Source: Ruegeria sp. PrR005 (GTDB lineage Bacteria; Pseudomonadota; Alphaproteobacteria; Rhodobacterales; Rhodobacteraceae). From it: a DNA stretch of 64,000 nt. The notes beneath the pieces were generated by a model, which was not told the origin of the DNA, made no database searches, and saw only the letters and a program-made list of their open reading frames with translations. The stretch covers positions 248,001 through 312,000 of the forward strand of contig NZ_JAAGOX010000022.1 of NCBI RefSeq assembly GCF_010500245.1, read 5' to 3'. This document shows, in pieces, positions 17,509-24,918 of the stretch; position 1 is the stretch's first letter, and the number at the start of each line of letters is the position of its first letter. The position numbers and the translations under genes are program-made.

Positions 17509-18354
17509 TTAGGGCGAGGCACTGCGCAGAAAGGTCACCTCGATCCTGTCATTGCGCGCGGCCATCGGGTTTCGGTCGGTCAGCTTTCGGTCGGCATATC
17601 CGGTAACCCGCTGAATTCGTTCCGGCTTCAGCCCCTGACCTTCGAACAGGACACGGGTGCGTTCGGCCCGTGCCATCGACAATTCCCAGACCGGACTTCG
17701 GGCCAACACCACGGGGTGCGCGCGGATATGCCCGCCCACCGCGATGCCGTTCGTGACCATGTCCGAGGCGCGAACGATAACGTTTGCAAGGTCCTTCATC
17801 AGCGCGGTCGGCCGGTCCGTGCCCTGTTCGAACAGGGGCGATTCGTCGGTCGAGAACAGCTCGACGATCAGGCCCTCGTCGGTGACCCGGGTGACGATGT
17901 GCTTGCGCAGCTGCTCGCTGACCAGGCTTTCGCCGCCGCGTCCCTGAAGGACCGCTTCGAGTGTCTTGAACTCTTCGAACGGCGCCCGGTCGCCGCCCTG
18001 CCTGTCGACCCCGGTCGACCCGCGCGAGCGTTCGGCATCGGCGCGCCTGCGGTTCACCCCGCCGGTGCCATTGGTCACCAGCGTGTTTTCCGAGAACATG
18101 CTGTCGCCGCCGAACGATCCGTCTCCGCCGCCGGACACCGGGTTGACCGGTATGGCGTCGGAGAAGTAATCGGCCAAGCCCTTGCGTTGTTTTTCTGTCG
18201 TCGCGTTCAGCAGCCACATCAACATGAAGAAGGCCATCATGGCGGTCACGAAGTCGGCATAAGCCACCTTCCATGCGCCGCCGTGGTGGCCACCGCCACC
18301 ACCCGATTTCTTCCTCTTGATGATGATCGGCGCCGCATTGGAATGCGCACCCAT
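17509..18354 (-). CDS. motB: Flagellar motor protein MotB (OmpA-like domain)
   Basis: A 281-residue MotB, the stator subunit that anchors to peptidoglycan. The N-terminus has the MotB pattern: basic cytoplasmic tail with a glycine run (IIIKRKKSGGGGGHHGGAWK), then the single membrane helix containing the proton-carrying aspartate (KVAYADFVTAMMAFFMLMWL; D about residue 39). The C-terminal OmpA-like domain (about 140-280) has HIRAHPVV and MARAERTRVLFEGQG, ending NDRIEVTFL. The ATG at 18354 is preferred over the GTG at 18375 because a purine-rich site (AGGAAGGTGGTGGAG) fits the ATG. It is separated from motA by about 10 kb, and a CtrA-like site lies about 49 bases upstream. Confidence 0.93.
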   Translation of the reverse strand: MGAHSNAAPIIIKRKKSGGGGGHHGGAWKVAYADFVTAMMAFFMLMWLLNATTEKQRKGLADYFSDAIPVNPVSGGGDGSFGGDSMFSENTLVTNGTGGVNRRRADAERSRGSTGVDRQGGDRAPFEEFKTLEAVLQGRGGESLVSEQLRKHIVTRVTDEGLIVELFSTDESPLFEQGTDRPTALMKDLANVIVRASDMVTNGIAVGGHIRAHPVVLARSPVWELSMARAERTRVLFEGQGLKPERIQRVTGYADRKLTDRNPMAARNDRIEVTFLRSASP

Positions 18355-18402
18355 CTCCACCACCTTCCTATTCACCCAACTACCGGGATACCAAGGCAGG
18401 CG

Positions 18403-18418
18403 TTAAGGGATGCATAAC
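18403..18418 (+). promoter_or_regulatory. CtrA-like binding site upstream of motB
   Basis: TTAA (18403-18406), seven bases, then ATAAC (18414-18418), one mismatch from TTAA-N7-TTAAC. It lies about 49 bases upstream of the motB ATG, between motB and the Tct-associated binding-protein gene. It is the third such site next to a flagellar gene in this window. Confidence 0.42.
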
Positions 18419-18444
18419 AGGTAAAACTCTAGCGAAAACGGCGG

Positions 18445-19470
18445 TCAGTCCTGCTGGACGGCATCGCCCCACTCGGTCAGGAATCGGTTCCGTTTCAGCG
18501 TGTCGAGAAACACCAGCAAGCCCGGCCCCAACTGGATCGGCCGCAGGGTCGAGCCAAGCGCCCGCACGCTTTGCGGCGGGTCCTGGAACGGGTATTCGGG
18601 CGCAGGCGGCACCGACCAGGCGGCCGCGATCAGGTGATCGGTGAAGGCGCCCGCCAGCTCCGGTTCGGTCGAGTCCTTCAGGATCACCGCCGTGCGCATC
18701 ATCATGTTGGTGTATTCCTCGGGCTCAATCACCACGATACGGTCGGCCAGGTCGCGCCGGGCCCGGGCATAGCTGCCCAGCACGTTATAGGCCACGTCGA
18801 TCTGGCCATTGGCCACCGCCTCGATCATCTCGCCCGAGCAGCAGTAGAGTTTCACCCGCAGGCTTCCCAGAACCTCCATCAGCCGCCAGAAGCTTTCGGC
18901 GGTGCGCGCGTCTTGGGTGGCAAAGAGATAGCCCAGGCCGCTGACCGCCACGTCATAGGTTCCGACCCGGTCGCGGAACTTGTCCGGGTCGCGGCGCAGC
19001 ACGTCGATCAGCTCTTGTCGCGTGCGCGGCGGGGCGATGCCGGAAAATGCGGCGCGCGAGATCACGATGGCGGCGGTTTCCTGGGAAAAGGCAAACACAT
19101 GGTCGCGCCAGTTGGCCCAGTCGGGCACCATCGGTGTCCAGGCCGACCGGTGCGCGCGGGTGAACCCGTCATTGGCCAGCTTGACCTGAAGGTCCATGGC
19201 CGAAGACAACGTCATGTCGAACCGCTCACCCTCGTCCGCGATGGCCTGCATCACCTGGGCGCTGCTGGCCACGGTATAGTCGATGGCGACACCGGGCCGG
19301 GCGCGCAGAAAGCTGTCGATCAGCGGCCGCAGAATGTCGATATCGGTGGTCGACAGCACGCGCAGAACCCGGCCGTCGGCCGGGCCAAACCGTTCGCGGC
19401 CCTCGATTTCAAAGGCCGAGACGGCACAGGCCCAGAGGATCAGGCAGAGGGAAAGACCAGCGTGACGCAT
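18445..19470 (-). CDS. Periplasmic ABC-type substrate-binding protein linked to TctE/TctD
   Basis: A 341-residue extracytoplasmic binding protein of the iron/ThiB-like class. It has a signal peptide (MRHAGLSLCLILWACAVSAF) and the typical core (RVLSTTDIDILRPLIDSFLR near 40; NGQIDVAYNVLGSYARARRD near 215; FTDHLIAAAWSVPPAPEYPF near 275). No ABC permease or ATPase gene is beside it; instead its start overlaps the end of the sensor kinase tctE by 31 bases. This points to a signalling role, presenting a ligand to TctE. That role is inferred from gene order alone. A pair of adjacent cysteines (CCSGEM near 205) is unusual for a periplasmic receptor of this type. Confidence 0.78.
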   Translation of the reverse strand: MRHAGLSLCLILWACAVSAFEIEGRERFGPADGRVLRVLSTTDIDILRPLIDSFLRARPGVAIDYTVASSAQVMQAIADEGERFDMTLSSAMDLQVKLANDGFTRAHRSAWTPMVPDWANWRDHVFAFSQETAAIVISRAAFSGIAPPRTRQELIDVLRRDPDKFRDRVGTYDVAVSGLGYLFATQDARTAESFWRLMEVLGSLRVKLYCCSGEMIEAVANGQIDVAYNVLGSYARARRDLADRIVVIEPEEYTNMMMRTAVILKDSTEPELAGAFTDHLIAAAWSVPPAPEYPFQDPPQSVRALGSTLRPIQLGPGLLVFLDTLKRNRFLTEWGDAVQQD

Positions 19471-20822
19471 GCTCCGGCTCCGTCTTGAGTGTTTCTTATC
19501 TCCAGCCGCCCGCCATGAGCCTCGGCCACTTCGCGGGCGATGGTCAGGCCCAGGCCCGAGCCCACCGTGCCCTCGGCATTGCGGCCGCGCACGAAACGTT
19601 CGGTCAACTGGTCAAGCTGATCGGTCGGGAAGCCGCCGGCCTGATCGCAGATGGCAACCGTCTGCATCCCGCCTTCGGTGTTCAGCGCGACCCGGACCAG
19701 GCTTTCGTCGGGGGCGTATTTGATCGCGTTGTCCAGCAGATTACGCCCGGCATTCTGCACCAGGATCGGATCGCCCAGGATCGGATGCGGCGCGGTCGCC
19801 TCCAGCACCAGCGTGATGTCCTTGAGATCGGCCACCGGGCGCAGGCGATCGACAAGTTCGTGCATCAGTTCGGTCAGGTCGACGGGGCTGCGCTCCAGGC
19901 TGTCGACCCGGAAACTGACCATGGCATGGTCCAGCAATTGTCCGGCGGCGCGCGAGCTTTCGTCGATGGCGCGGATCATCTCGCGCAGGGCGGCGCGGTT
20001 TTCGGGCCGCTCGATCCGGTGCAGTGTGTTCTCGGCCTGGGTCCGCACGGTGGCCAGCGGGGTGCGCACGCGATGCGCGGCCTCGGCGATGAAGTCCTCG
20101 GACCGGGAAAGTGACAGGCGCAGCCGATCGATGAAACTGTTGAGAGACGAGACAAGCGGCGCCATTTCCGCAGGCACCGGGCGGGCCACCGGGCGCAGGT
20201 CCTTGGGCCCGCGGCGTGCCACCATCCCGGCCAGGTCGCGCAGCGGCCGGATCGAGGATTGCGCTGCCCAGACCGCCAGCAGAACCGCAACCGCAAAGAA
20301 TCCCGCCCCCAGCATCAGCGCGGTCCGCGACAGGGCGTCCAGCCGTTCGACCTGACCGGTGCGGGTTTGCGCGACCGAGATCGCCAGATGGGTCGGCACG
20401 CCATTCAGCGACAGCCGTCGAACCGCGGTCGCCATGCGCACGCTTTCCCCCTTGTAGTCCAGCGTTTGGAACAGCGGTTCGTCATCGCCCGGCTGCGGAT
20501 CGGGCATCGGCAGATCCGGATAGCCGGTCAGGGTGTCCCGCCCCAGCACCACCCGATAGAACACCCGATCGTCGCTGACATTGCTCAGCATCGACAGCGC
20601 GGCATAGGGCAGGTCCACCGTCACCTCGCCCGACCGGACCGAGACCGCATCCATGATCGAGGTGGCCGAGGCCAACAGGATCCGGTCGTGGGTCTCTTCG
20701 GCCAGATCCCGGGTGAAGGTCTGGACGATGACAAAAAGCAGCGCCGCCAGAACCGCCGCGCTGCCGACCAGTTGCAAAGTCAGCCGCCGCCGGATCGAAC
20801 CGCTGAGGCGGACGCCGCTCAT
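19440..20822 (-). CDS. tctE: Two-component sensor histidine kinase TctE
   Basis: A 460-residue inner-membrane sensor kinase. There are two membrane helices (about 15-32, LVGSAAVLAALLFVIVQTF; and about 167-187, LGAGFFAVAVLLAVWAAQ) with a TctE-type periplasmic sensor between them (FYRVVLGRDTLTGYPDLPMP). Then follow a HAMP-like segment (SIRPLRDLAGMVARRGPKDL), the H-box (FIAEAAHRVRTPLATVRTQA; phosphorylated His near 247), an N-box (NLLDNAIKYAPDESL) and a G-box (GSGLGLTIAREVAEAHGGRL). The start overlaps the tctD stop (ATGA) and the 3' end overlaps the binding-protein gene. With the divergent tctCBA, it is expected to sense a tri- or dicarboxylate. Confidence 0.92.
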   Translation of the reverse strand: MSGVRLSGSIRRRLTLQLVGSAAVLAALLFVIVQTFTRDLAEETHDRILLASATSIMDAVSVRSGEVTVDLPYAALSMLSNVSDDRVFYRVVLGRDTLTGYPDLPMPDPQPGDDEPLFQTLDYKGESVRMATAVRRLSLNGVPTHLAISVAQTRTGQVERLDALSRTALMLGAGFFAVAVLLAVWAAQSSIRPLRDLAGMVARRGPKDLRPVARPVPAEMAPLVSSLNSFIDRLRLSLSRSEDFIAEAAHRVRTPLATVRTQAENTLHRIERPENRAALREMIRAIDESSRAAGQLLDHAMVSFRVDSLERSPVDLTELMHELVDRLRPVADLKDITLVLEATAPHPILGDPILVQNAGRNLLDNAIKYAPDESLVRVALNTEGGMQTVAICDQAGGFPTDQLDQLTERFVRGRNAEGTVGSGLGLTIAREVAEAHGGRLEIRNTQDGAGACVTLVFPSA

Positions 20823-21484
20823 GCCAGCCGCATCCGGTAGCCCAGGCCGCGTTCGGTGACGATCTCGACCCCGGAACCGGCGATCTTTTTCCGCAACCGG
20901 CCGACATAGACCTCGATGGCGTTTTCCGAGACATCCTCGTCATAGGAAAACAACCGGTCCACCAGCCGGGCCTTGGACAGGATCTGATCGGGAGCGGCAA
21001 GGAACGTTTCGAGCAGGCGCAGTTCCTTGTTGCGGAGCGCGACAGGTTGGCCGGCCACTTCGAGCGTGCCGGCCAAAGGGTCGAAAGTGAGCGCGCCGAT
21101 TCGTTTCTGATTCGACGAGCGGCCGCCGCGACGGCGCAGAACGGCCCGGCAGCGGGCTTCGAGCTCGGAAAAATCGAAGGGTTTTGTCAGGTAGTCGTCG
21201 GCGCCCAGATCCAGCACTCCAACCCGGTCCGATACTTCGGACCGCGCGGTCAGCACGATCACAGGCGTTTCGTTCTGACCGTCGCGATGCGCCTTGAGGA
21301 AGCTGCGGCCGTCGCCGTCCGGCAACATAATATCCAGCAAAATCAGATCGTAATCTGTCGTGATCACAAATGATTCGGCGGTGTCGATATCAGCGGCATG
21401 ATCGGCGACATGCCCATCCAGGCGCAACCGGTCAAGGATGGCCGCCGCCAGGCTCTGATTGTCTTCGACCAGCAGAAATCGCAT
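20819..21484 (-). CDS. tctD: Two-component response regulator TctD (OmpR family)
   Basis: A 221-residue OmpR/PhoB-type regulator. The receiver domain (1-115) has the acidic pair in LLVEDNQSLA, the phosphorylated Asp in DYDLILLDIMLPDGDGRSFL (about residue 51), and the conserved Lys in DYLTKPFDFSELEARC. The C-terminal winged helix (about 130-220) has the usual SKARLVDRLFSYDEDVSENA and VDRL/EVYVGRLRKKI elements. It is first in the leftward unit tctD-tctE-binding protein, and divergent from tctC across 107 bases that should hold its operator; a short GACA/TGTC dyad there (21512-21525) is a weak candidate. Confidence 0.95.
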   Translation of the reverse strand: MRFLLVEDNQSLAAAILDRLRLDGHVADHAADIDTAESFVITTDYDLILLDIMLPDGDGRSFLKAHRDGQNETPVIVLTARSEVSDRVGVLDLGADDYLTKPFDFSELEARCRAVLRRRGGRSSNQKRIGALTFDPLAGTLEVAGQPVALRNKELRLLETFLAAPDQILSKARLVDRLFSYDEDVSENAIEVYVGRLRKKIAGSGVEIVTERGLGYRMRLA

Positions 21485-21591
21485 CCGTCCCCCTCCTTTC
21501 CGACCTTGCCCGCGACAGGTTGGTGTCAGCTTGGCATGGCTTTCCTTTCACATGGGCGACCGAAACTCGCTTTGTCAAACGGGAGGACAAG

Positions 21592-22572
21592 ATGACGAAA
21601 CTGAACCTGACCCGCCGGGTCATGATGGCCGCCGCATCGGCGGCATTTGCCTTTTCCACGCCGGCTTTGGCCGAACCTGTGGTCGACAGCATCCATTTCC
21701 TCGTTCCGGGCGGCGCTGGCGGCGGCTGGGACGGCACCGCGCGCGGCACCGGCGAGGCGCTGACCGCAGCGGGTCTGGTCGGTACCGCCAGCTATGAAAA
21801 CATGTCCGGCGGCGGCGGCGGCAAGGCAATCGGCTACCTGATCGAAAACGCCGCCTCGAACCACGGCACGCTGATGGTCAACTCGACCCCGATCATCATC
21901 CGCTCGCTGACCGGTGTCTTTCCGCAGAACTTCCGCGACCTGACCCTGGTCGCCGGAACCATCGGCGACTATGCCGCCATCGTGGTAGGCAAGGACAGCC
22001 CGGTGAATTCGATGAGCGACCTGCTCGCCGCCTATGACGCCAACCCGAGCGGCACCGCCATCGGTGGCGGTTCGGTGCCCGGTGGCATGGACCACCTGGT
22101 CGCGGCAATGGTGATGGAGGCCGCGGGTAAGGACGCGCTGGCGGTGAAGTACATCCCCTATGACGCGGGCGGCAAGGCGATGGCGGCACTGCTCTCGGGC
22201 GAGATCGCGGCGCTCAGCACCGGTTTCTCCGAAGCGATCGACCTGGCCAATGCCGGCGAAGTCAAGATCATCGGCGTCACCTCGGATGACCGGGTCGCCG
22301 CCTATCCCGATGCGCCGACGATGAAGGAGCAGGGGATCGAGACGACCTTTGTGAACTGGCGCGGTTTCTTTGGCGCCCCCGGCCTGCCGGAAGACCGGCT
22401 TGCCGCCTATCAGGACGTGATTGCCAAGATGTATGACACCCCCGAATGGGAAGCCGTGCGCGCCCGCAATGGTTGGGTCAACATCCACAACAGCGGCGAC
22501 GATTTCCGCGCCTTCCTGGAAAAGCAGGAACAGCAGATCGGCGACCTGATGCGTAAGCTGGGTTTCCTGTAA
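21592..22572 (+). CDS. tctC: Tripartite tricarboxylate transporter substrate-binding protein TctC
   Basis: A 326-residue periplasmic receptor of the Bug/TctC family, with signal peptide (VMMAAASAAFAFSTPALA). Family features: the opening VDSIHFLVPGGAGGGWDGTA, the ligand loop ENMSGGGGGKAIGYL, and GGGSVPGGMDHLVAAMVMEA. It delivers a carboxylate to the TctAB permease. The ATG at 21592 follows GGGAGGA (21581-21587). Divergent from tctD; the permease genes follow after a 299-base spacer with strong secondary structure. The exact ligand (citrate, other tricarboxylate or an aromatic acid) is not readable from the sequence. Confidence 0.95.
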   Translation: MTKLNLTRRVMMAAASAAFAFSTPALAEPVVDSIHFLVPGGAGGGWDGTARGTGEALTAAGLVGTASYENMSGGGGGKAIGYLIENAASNHGTLMVNSTPIIIRSLTGVFPQNFRDLTLVAGTIGDYAAIVVGKDSPVNSMSDLLAAYDANPSGTAIGGGSVPGGMDHLVAAMVMEAAGKDALAVKYIPYDAGGKAMAALLSGEIAALSTGFSEAIDLANAGEVKIIGVTSDDRVAAYPDAPTMKEQGIETTFVNWRGFFGAPGLPEDRLAAYQDVIAKMYDTPEWEAVRARNGWVNIHNSGDDFRAFLEKQEQQIGDLMRKLGFL

Positions 22573-22871
22573 CCCAAAGGTGCGGCTGCGCCGCGCTTGT
22601 TCGTGATGTGCGAGGGTTCCACCCTCGCGCTCCCGGGATATTTGAAGCAAGAGGAAGGGGAGAGCGCCCGGCCCTCCCCTCCACCGAAGAAGCATAACCT
22701 TCCCTTTGCACGGTCATCGGCTTCCCAGCCTGTACCGTGAACCAAGCCTGCGGGATCAAGGTTAACATTGTCTTTCCTCTTGCAGAAAATATCCCGGGGG
22801 AGTCGCCCGGCACGGGCGGCGGGGGCAGCGCCCCCATACCCGCCTCAACCCAACACACCCCGGAGGATCTT
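22573..22871. repeat. tctC-tctB spacer with an inverted pair of a GC-hairpin / CCCGGGATATTT element
   Basis: The 299-base spacer has no gene. Left copy: hairpin GCGAGGGT/ACCCTCGC (22610-22628), then CCCGGGATATTT (22632-22643) followed by GAAGCAAGAGGAAGG. Right copy in the opposite orientation: AAATATCCCGGG (22787-22798), whose minus strand continues TCTGCAAGAGGAAAG, next to hairpin GGGGGC/GCCCCC (22821-22835). The two copies agree at about 23 of 27 positions and face each other. Such structures in a tctC-tctBA operon could stabilise the tctC message and lower permease expression. Related elements occur at 54880-54977. Confidence 0.65.
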
Positions 22872-23366
22872 ATGGCACTCGACCGCTGGATCGCGCTGGT
22901 CATCCTGATGATCTGTCTTGCCTATGGCTATGCCGCCTTCTTCACCATGGACGCGGGCCTTGCCCCGTTCATGAAACGCAACCCGATCTGGCCCAGCACC
23001 TTTCCCAAGATCCTGTCGGTCCTGGCGGTTCTGACCGCCTTGTCGATCCTGCTGGGGCTCGAGAAGGGCGCGGCCGATCCCAAGCCGATGGACATCAACT
23101 ATCGCCGTCTGACCGATTACAAACTTGGGCAGGCCCTGGCGCTGCTGGGCCTGATGGTGGCCTATGCGCTGCTGCTCCGGCCGCTGGGTTTCCTGCTCTC
23201 GACGCTGGGATTTCTGAGCGTCGGCGCCGTGATCCTGGGTGAGCGGCGGTTCCATATCCTGCTGCCGGTGGCCGCAGCGGCGGCAGGCATCGTGTGGTAC
23301 CTGGTTCAGGTCGTGCTGGGGATCTTCCTCAGCCCCTGGCCTGTTTTCCTGACAAACGGAGGCTGA
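22872..23366 (+). CDS. tctB: Tripartite tricarboxylate transporter small membrane protein TctB
   Basis: A 164-residue inner-membrane protein of the TctB family, the small permease subunit. Four hydrophobic segments are visible: IALVILMICLAYGYAAFFTM, ILSVLAVLTALSILLGL, QALALLGLMVAYALLLRPLG, and a final stretch (LLPVAAAAAGIVWYLVQVVL continuing to the C-terminus). The ATG at 22872 follows CGGAGGAT; an in-frame extension upstream to 22737 crosses the repeat element and is rejected. Its stop is one base before tctA. Length is usual. Confidence 0.93.
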   Translation: MALDRWIALVILMICLAYGYAAFFTMDAGLAPFMKRNPIWPSTFPKILSVLAVLTALSILLGLEKGAADPKPMDINYRRLTDYKLGQALALLGLMVAYALLLRPLGFLLSTLGFLSVGAVILGERRFHILLPVAAAAAGIVWYLVQVVLGIFLSPWPVFLTNGG

Positions 23367-23367
23367 C

Positions 23368-24885
23368 ATGCTCGAAGGTATCCTGATCGGTCTGGGCACT
23401 GCCTTTTCGATCACAAACATCCTCATGGTCATCGGAGGCTGCCTGATCGGCACGTTCATCGGCATGTTGCCGGGGCTGGGGCCGATGTCGATCATCGCCA
23501 TCATGATCCCGGTCGCCATCTCCATCGGCGACCCGTCGGCGGCGCTGATCCTGCTGGCGGGCGTCTATTATGGCGCGATCTTCGGCGGATCGACCTCGTC
23601 GATCCTGATCAACGCGCCTGGTGTCGCCTCGACCGTGGCGACCAGCTTTGACGGTTATCCGCTGGCGCGGCAGGGCAAGGCAGGCAAGGCGCTGACCGTG
23701 GCCGCGATCTCCAGCTTCTGTGGCGGCACCATCGGGGCGATCCTGCTCATGGTGTTTGCGCCGGCGCTGGCCTCGGTCGCGCTGCTCTTTCATTCGGCCG
23801 AGTATTTCGCGCTGATGGTGGTGGGGCTCAGTGCCATTGCCGCCTTTGCCGGATCCGGTCAGGTGGGCAAGGCGCTGTTGATGACGCTGTTGGGTCTGAT
23901 CATGGCCACGGTGGGCGAGGGTGCGCTGTTCAACATGCCGCGCTTCACCATGGGTGTCATGGACCTGCAATCGGGCTTTGGTTTCATCACGCTGGCCATG
24001 GCCATGTTCGCCCTGCCCGAGGCGATCTATCTCGTGCTCGACCCGTCCCGCTCGGCCCAGGGCGGCGAGGGCGGCGAGATCAAGGATCTGCGCATCACCC
24101 GGGACGAGGCGCGCACCATCGCGCCGGTGATCGGGCGGCAGTCGATCCAGGGGTTCCTGATCGGCGTGTTGCCGGGCGCGGGCGCGACGATCGCCAGTTT
24201 CCTCGGCTATGCGGTCGAGCGTAACATCGCCACCAAGGAAGAGCAGGAGGAATTCGGCAAGGGCTCGCTCAAGGGGCTGGCAGCGCCGGAAACCGCCAAC
24301 AACGCGGCCTGCACGGGGTCTTTCGTGCCGCTGCTGACTCTGGGTATTCCCGGCTCGGGCACTACGGCGATCCTGCTTGGAGCGCTGATTGCGCTGAACG
24401 TCACGCCCGGGCCCCGGCTGATGCTGGACGATCCGCAGATCTTTTGGGCGGTGATCATCTCGATGTATCTGGGCAACCTGATCCTGTTGATCCTGAACCT
24501 GCCGCTGATCCCCTATATCGCCAAGGTTCTGGCGGTCCCGCGCACCTTCCTGATCCCGTTCATCCTGTTCTTTACCTTGATGGGGGCCTATATCGGCCAG
24601 AACAATGCCACCGAGCTTCTGATCCTTGTCGGCCTTGGCGTTTGTGCCACCGTGCTGCGCTTTGCCGACTATCCGCTGGCACCGTTGCTGATCGGGTTCA
24701 TCCTGGGCTCGATGCTGGAAAACAACTTTGCCCGCGCATTGCAGCTTTATGACGGGTTGGGGTTCATTCTGGAACGGCCGATGACGCTGGGCCTGCTGGC
24801 GCTTGCGGTCATCCTTGTGGTGCTGCCCAGCTATCGCGCCCGCCGCGCGCGGCTCAGGGCCGAGGGGGTGGCGGACGCCGACTAA
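23368..24885 (+). CDS. tctA: Tripartite tricarboxylate transporter large permease TctA
   Basis: A 505-residue permease with about 12 membrane segments, the transport subunit of the Tct system. Signature stretches: GTFIGMLPGLGPMSIIAIMI near 32, YYGAIFGGSTSSILINAPGV near 70, GFLIGVLPGAGATIASFLGY near 260 (the internal repeat of the first motif), and NNAACTGSFVPLLTLGIPGS near 312. All are typical of TctA. It starts one base after tctB ends. A strong hairpin (24896-24917) follows its stop and separates it from the convergent fliI. Confidence 0.96.
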   Translation: MLEGILIGLGTAFSITNILMVIGGCLIGTFIGMLPGLGPMSIIAIMIPVAISIGDPSAALILLAGVYYGAIFGGSTSSILINAPGVASTVATSFDGYPLARQGKAGKALTVAAISSFCGGTIGAILLMVFAPALASVALLFHSAEYFALMVVGLSAIAAFAGSGQVGKALLMTLLGLIMATVGEGALFNMPRFTMGVMDLQSGFGFITLAMAMFALPEAIYLVLDPSRSAQGGEGGEIKDLRITRDEARTIAPVIGRQSIQGFLIGVLPGAGATIASFLGYAVERNIATKEEQEEFGKGSLKGLAAPETANNAACTGSFVPLLTLGIPGSGTTAILLGALIALNVTPGPRLMLDDPQIFWAVIISMYLGNLILLILNLPLIPYIAKVLAVPRTFLIPFILFFTLMGAYIGQNNATELLILVGLGVCATVLRFADYPLAPLLIGFILGSMLENNFARALQLYDGLGFILERPMTLGLLALAVILVVLPSYRARRARLRAEGVADAD

Positions 24886-24895
24886 GACACTGGAG

Positions 24896-24917
24896 AGGCC
24901 CCGGCACGCCGGGGCCT
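24896..24917. terminator. Bidirectional terminator hairpin between tctA and fliI
   Basis: Perfect 9-base arms AGGCCCCGG (24896-24904) and CCGGGGCCT (24909-24917) with a 4-base loop CACG. It sits 10 bases past the tctA stop and directly abuts the fliI stop on the other strand. T-runs are short on both sides, so strength is uncertain, but stem stability and convergent placement fit a shared terminator. Confidence 0.65.
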
Positions 24918-24918
24918 G

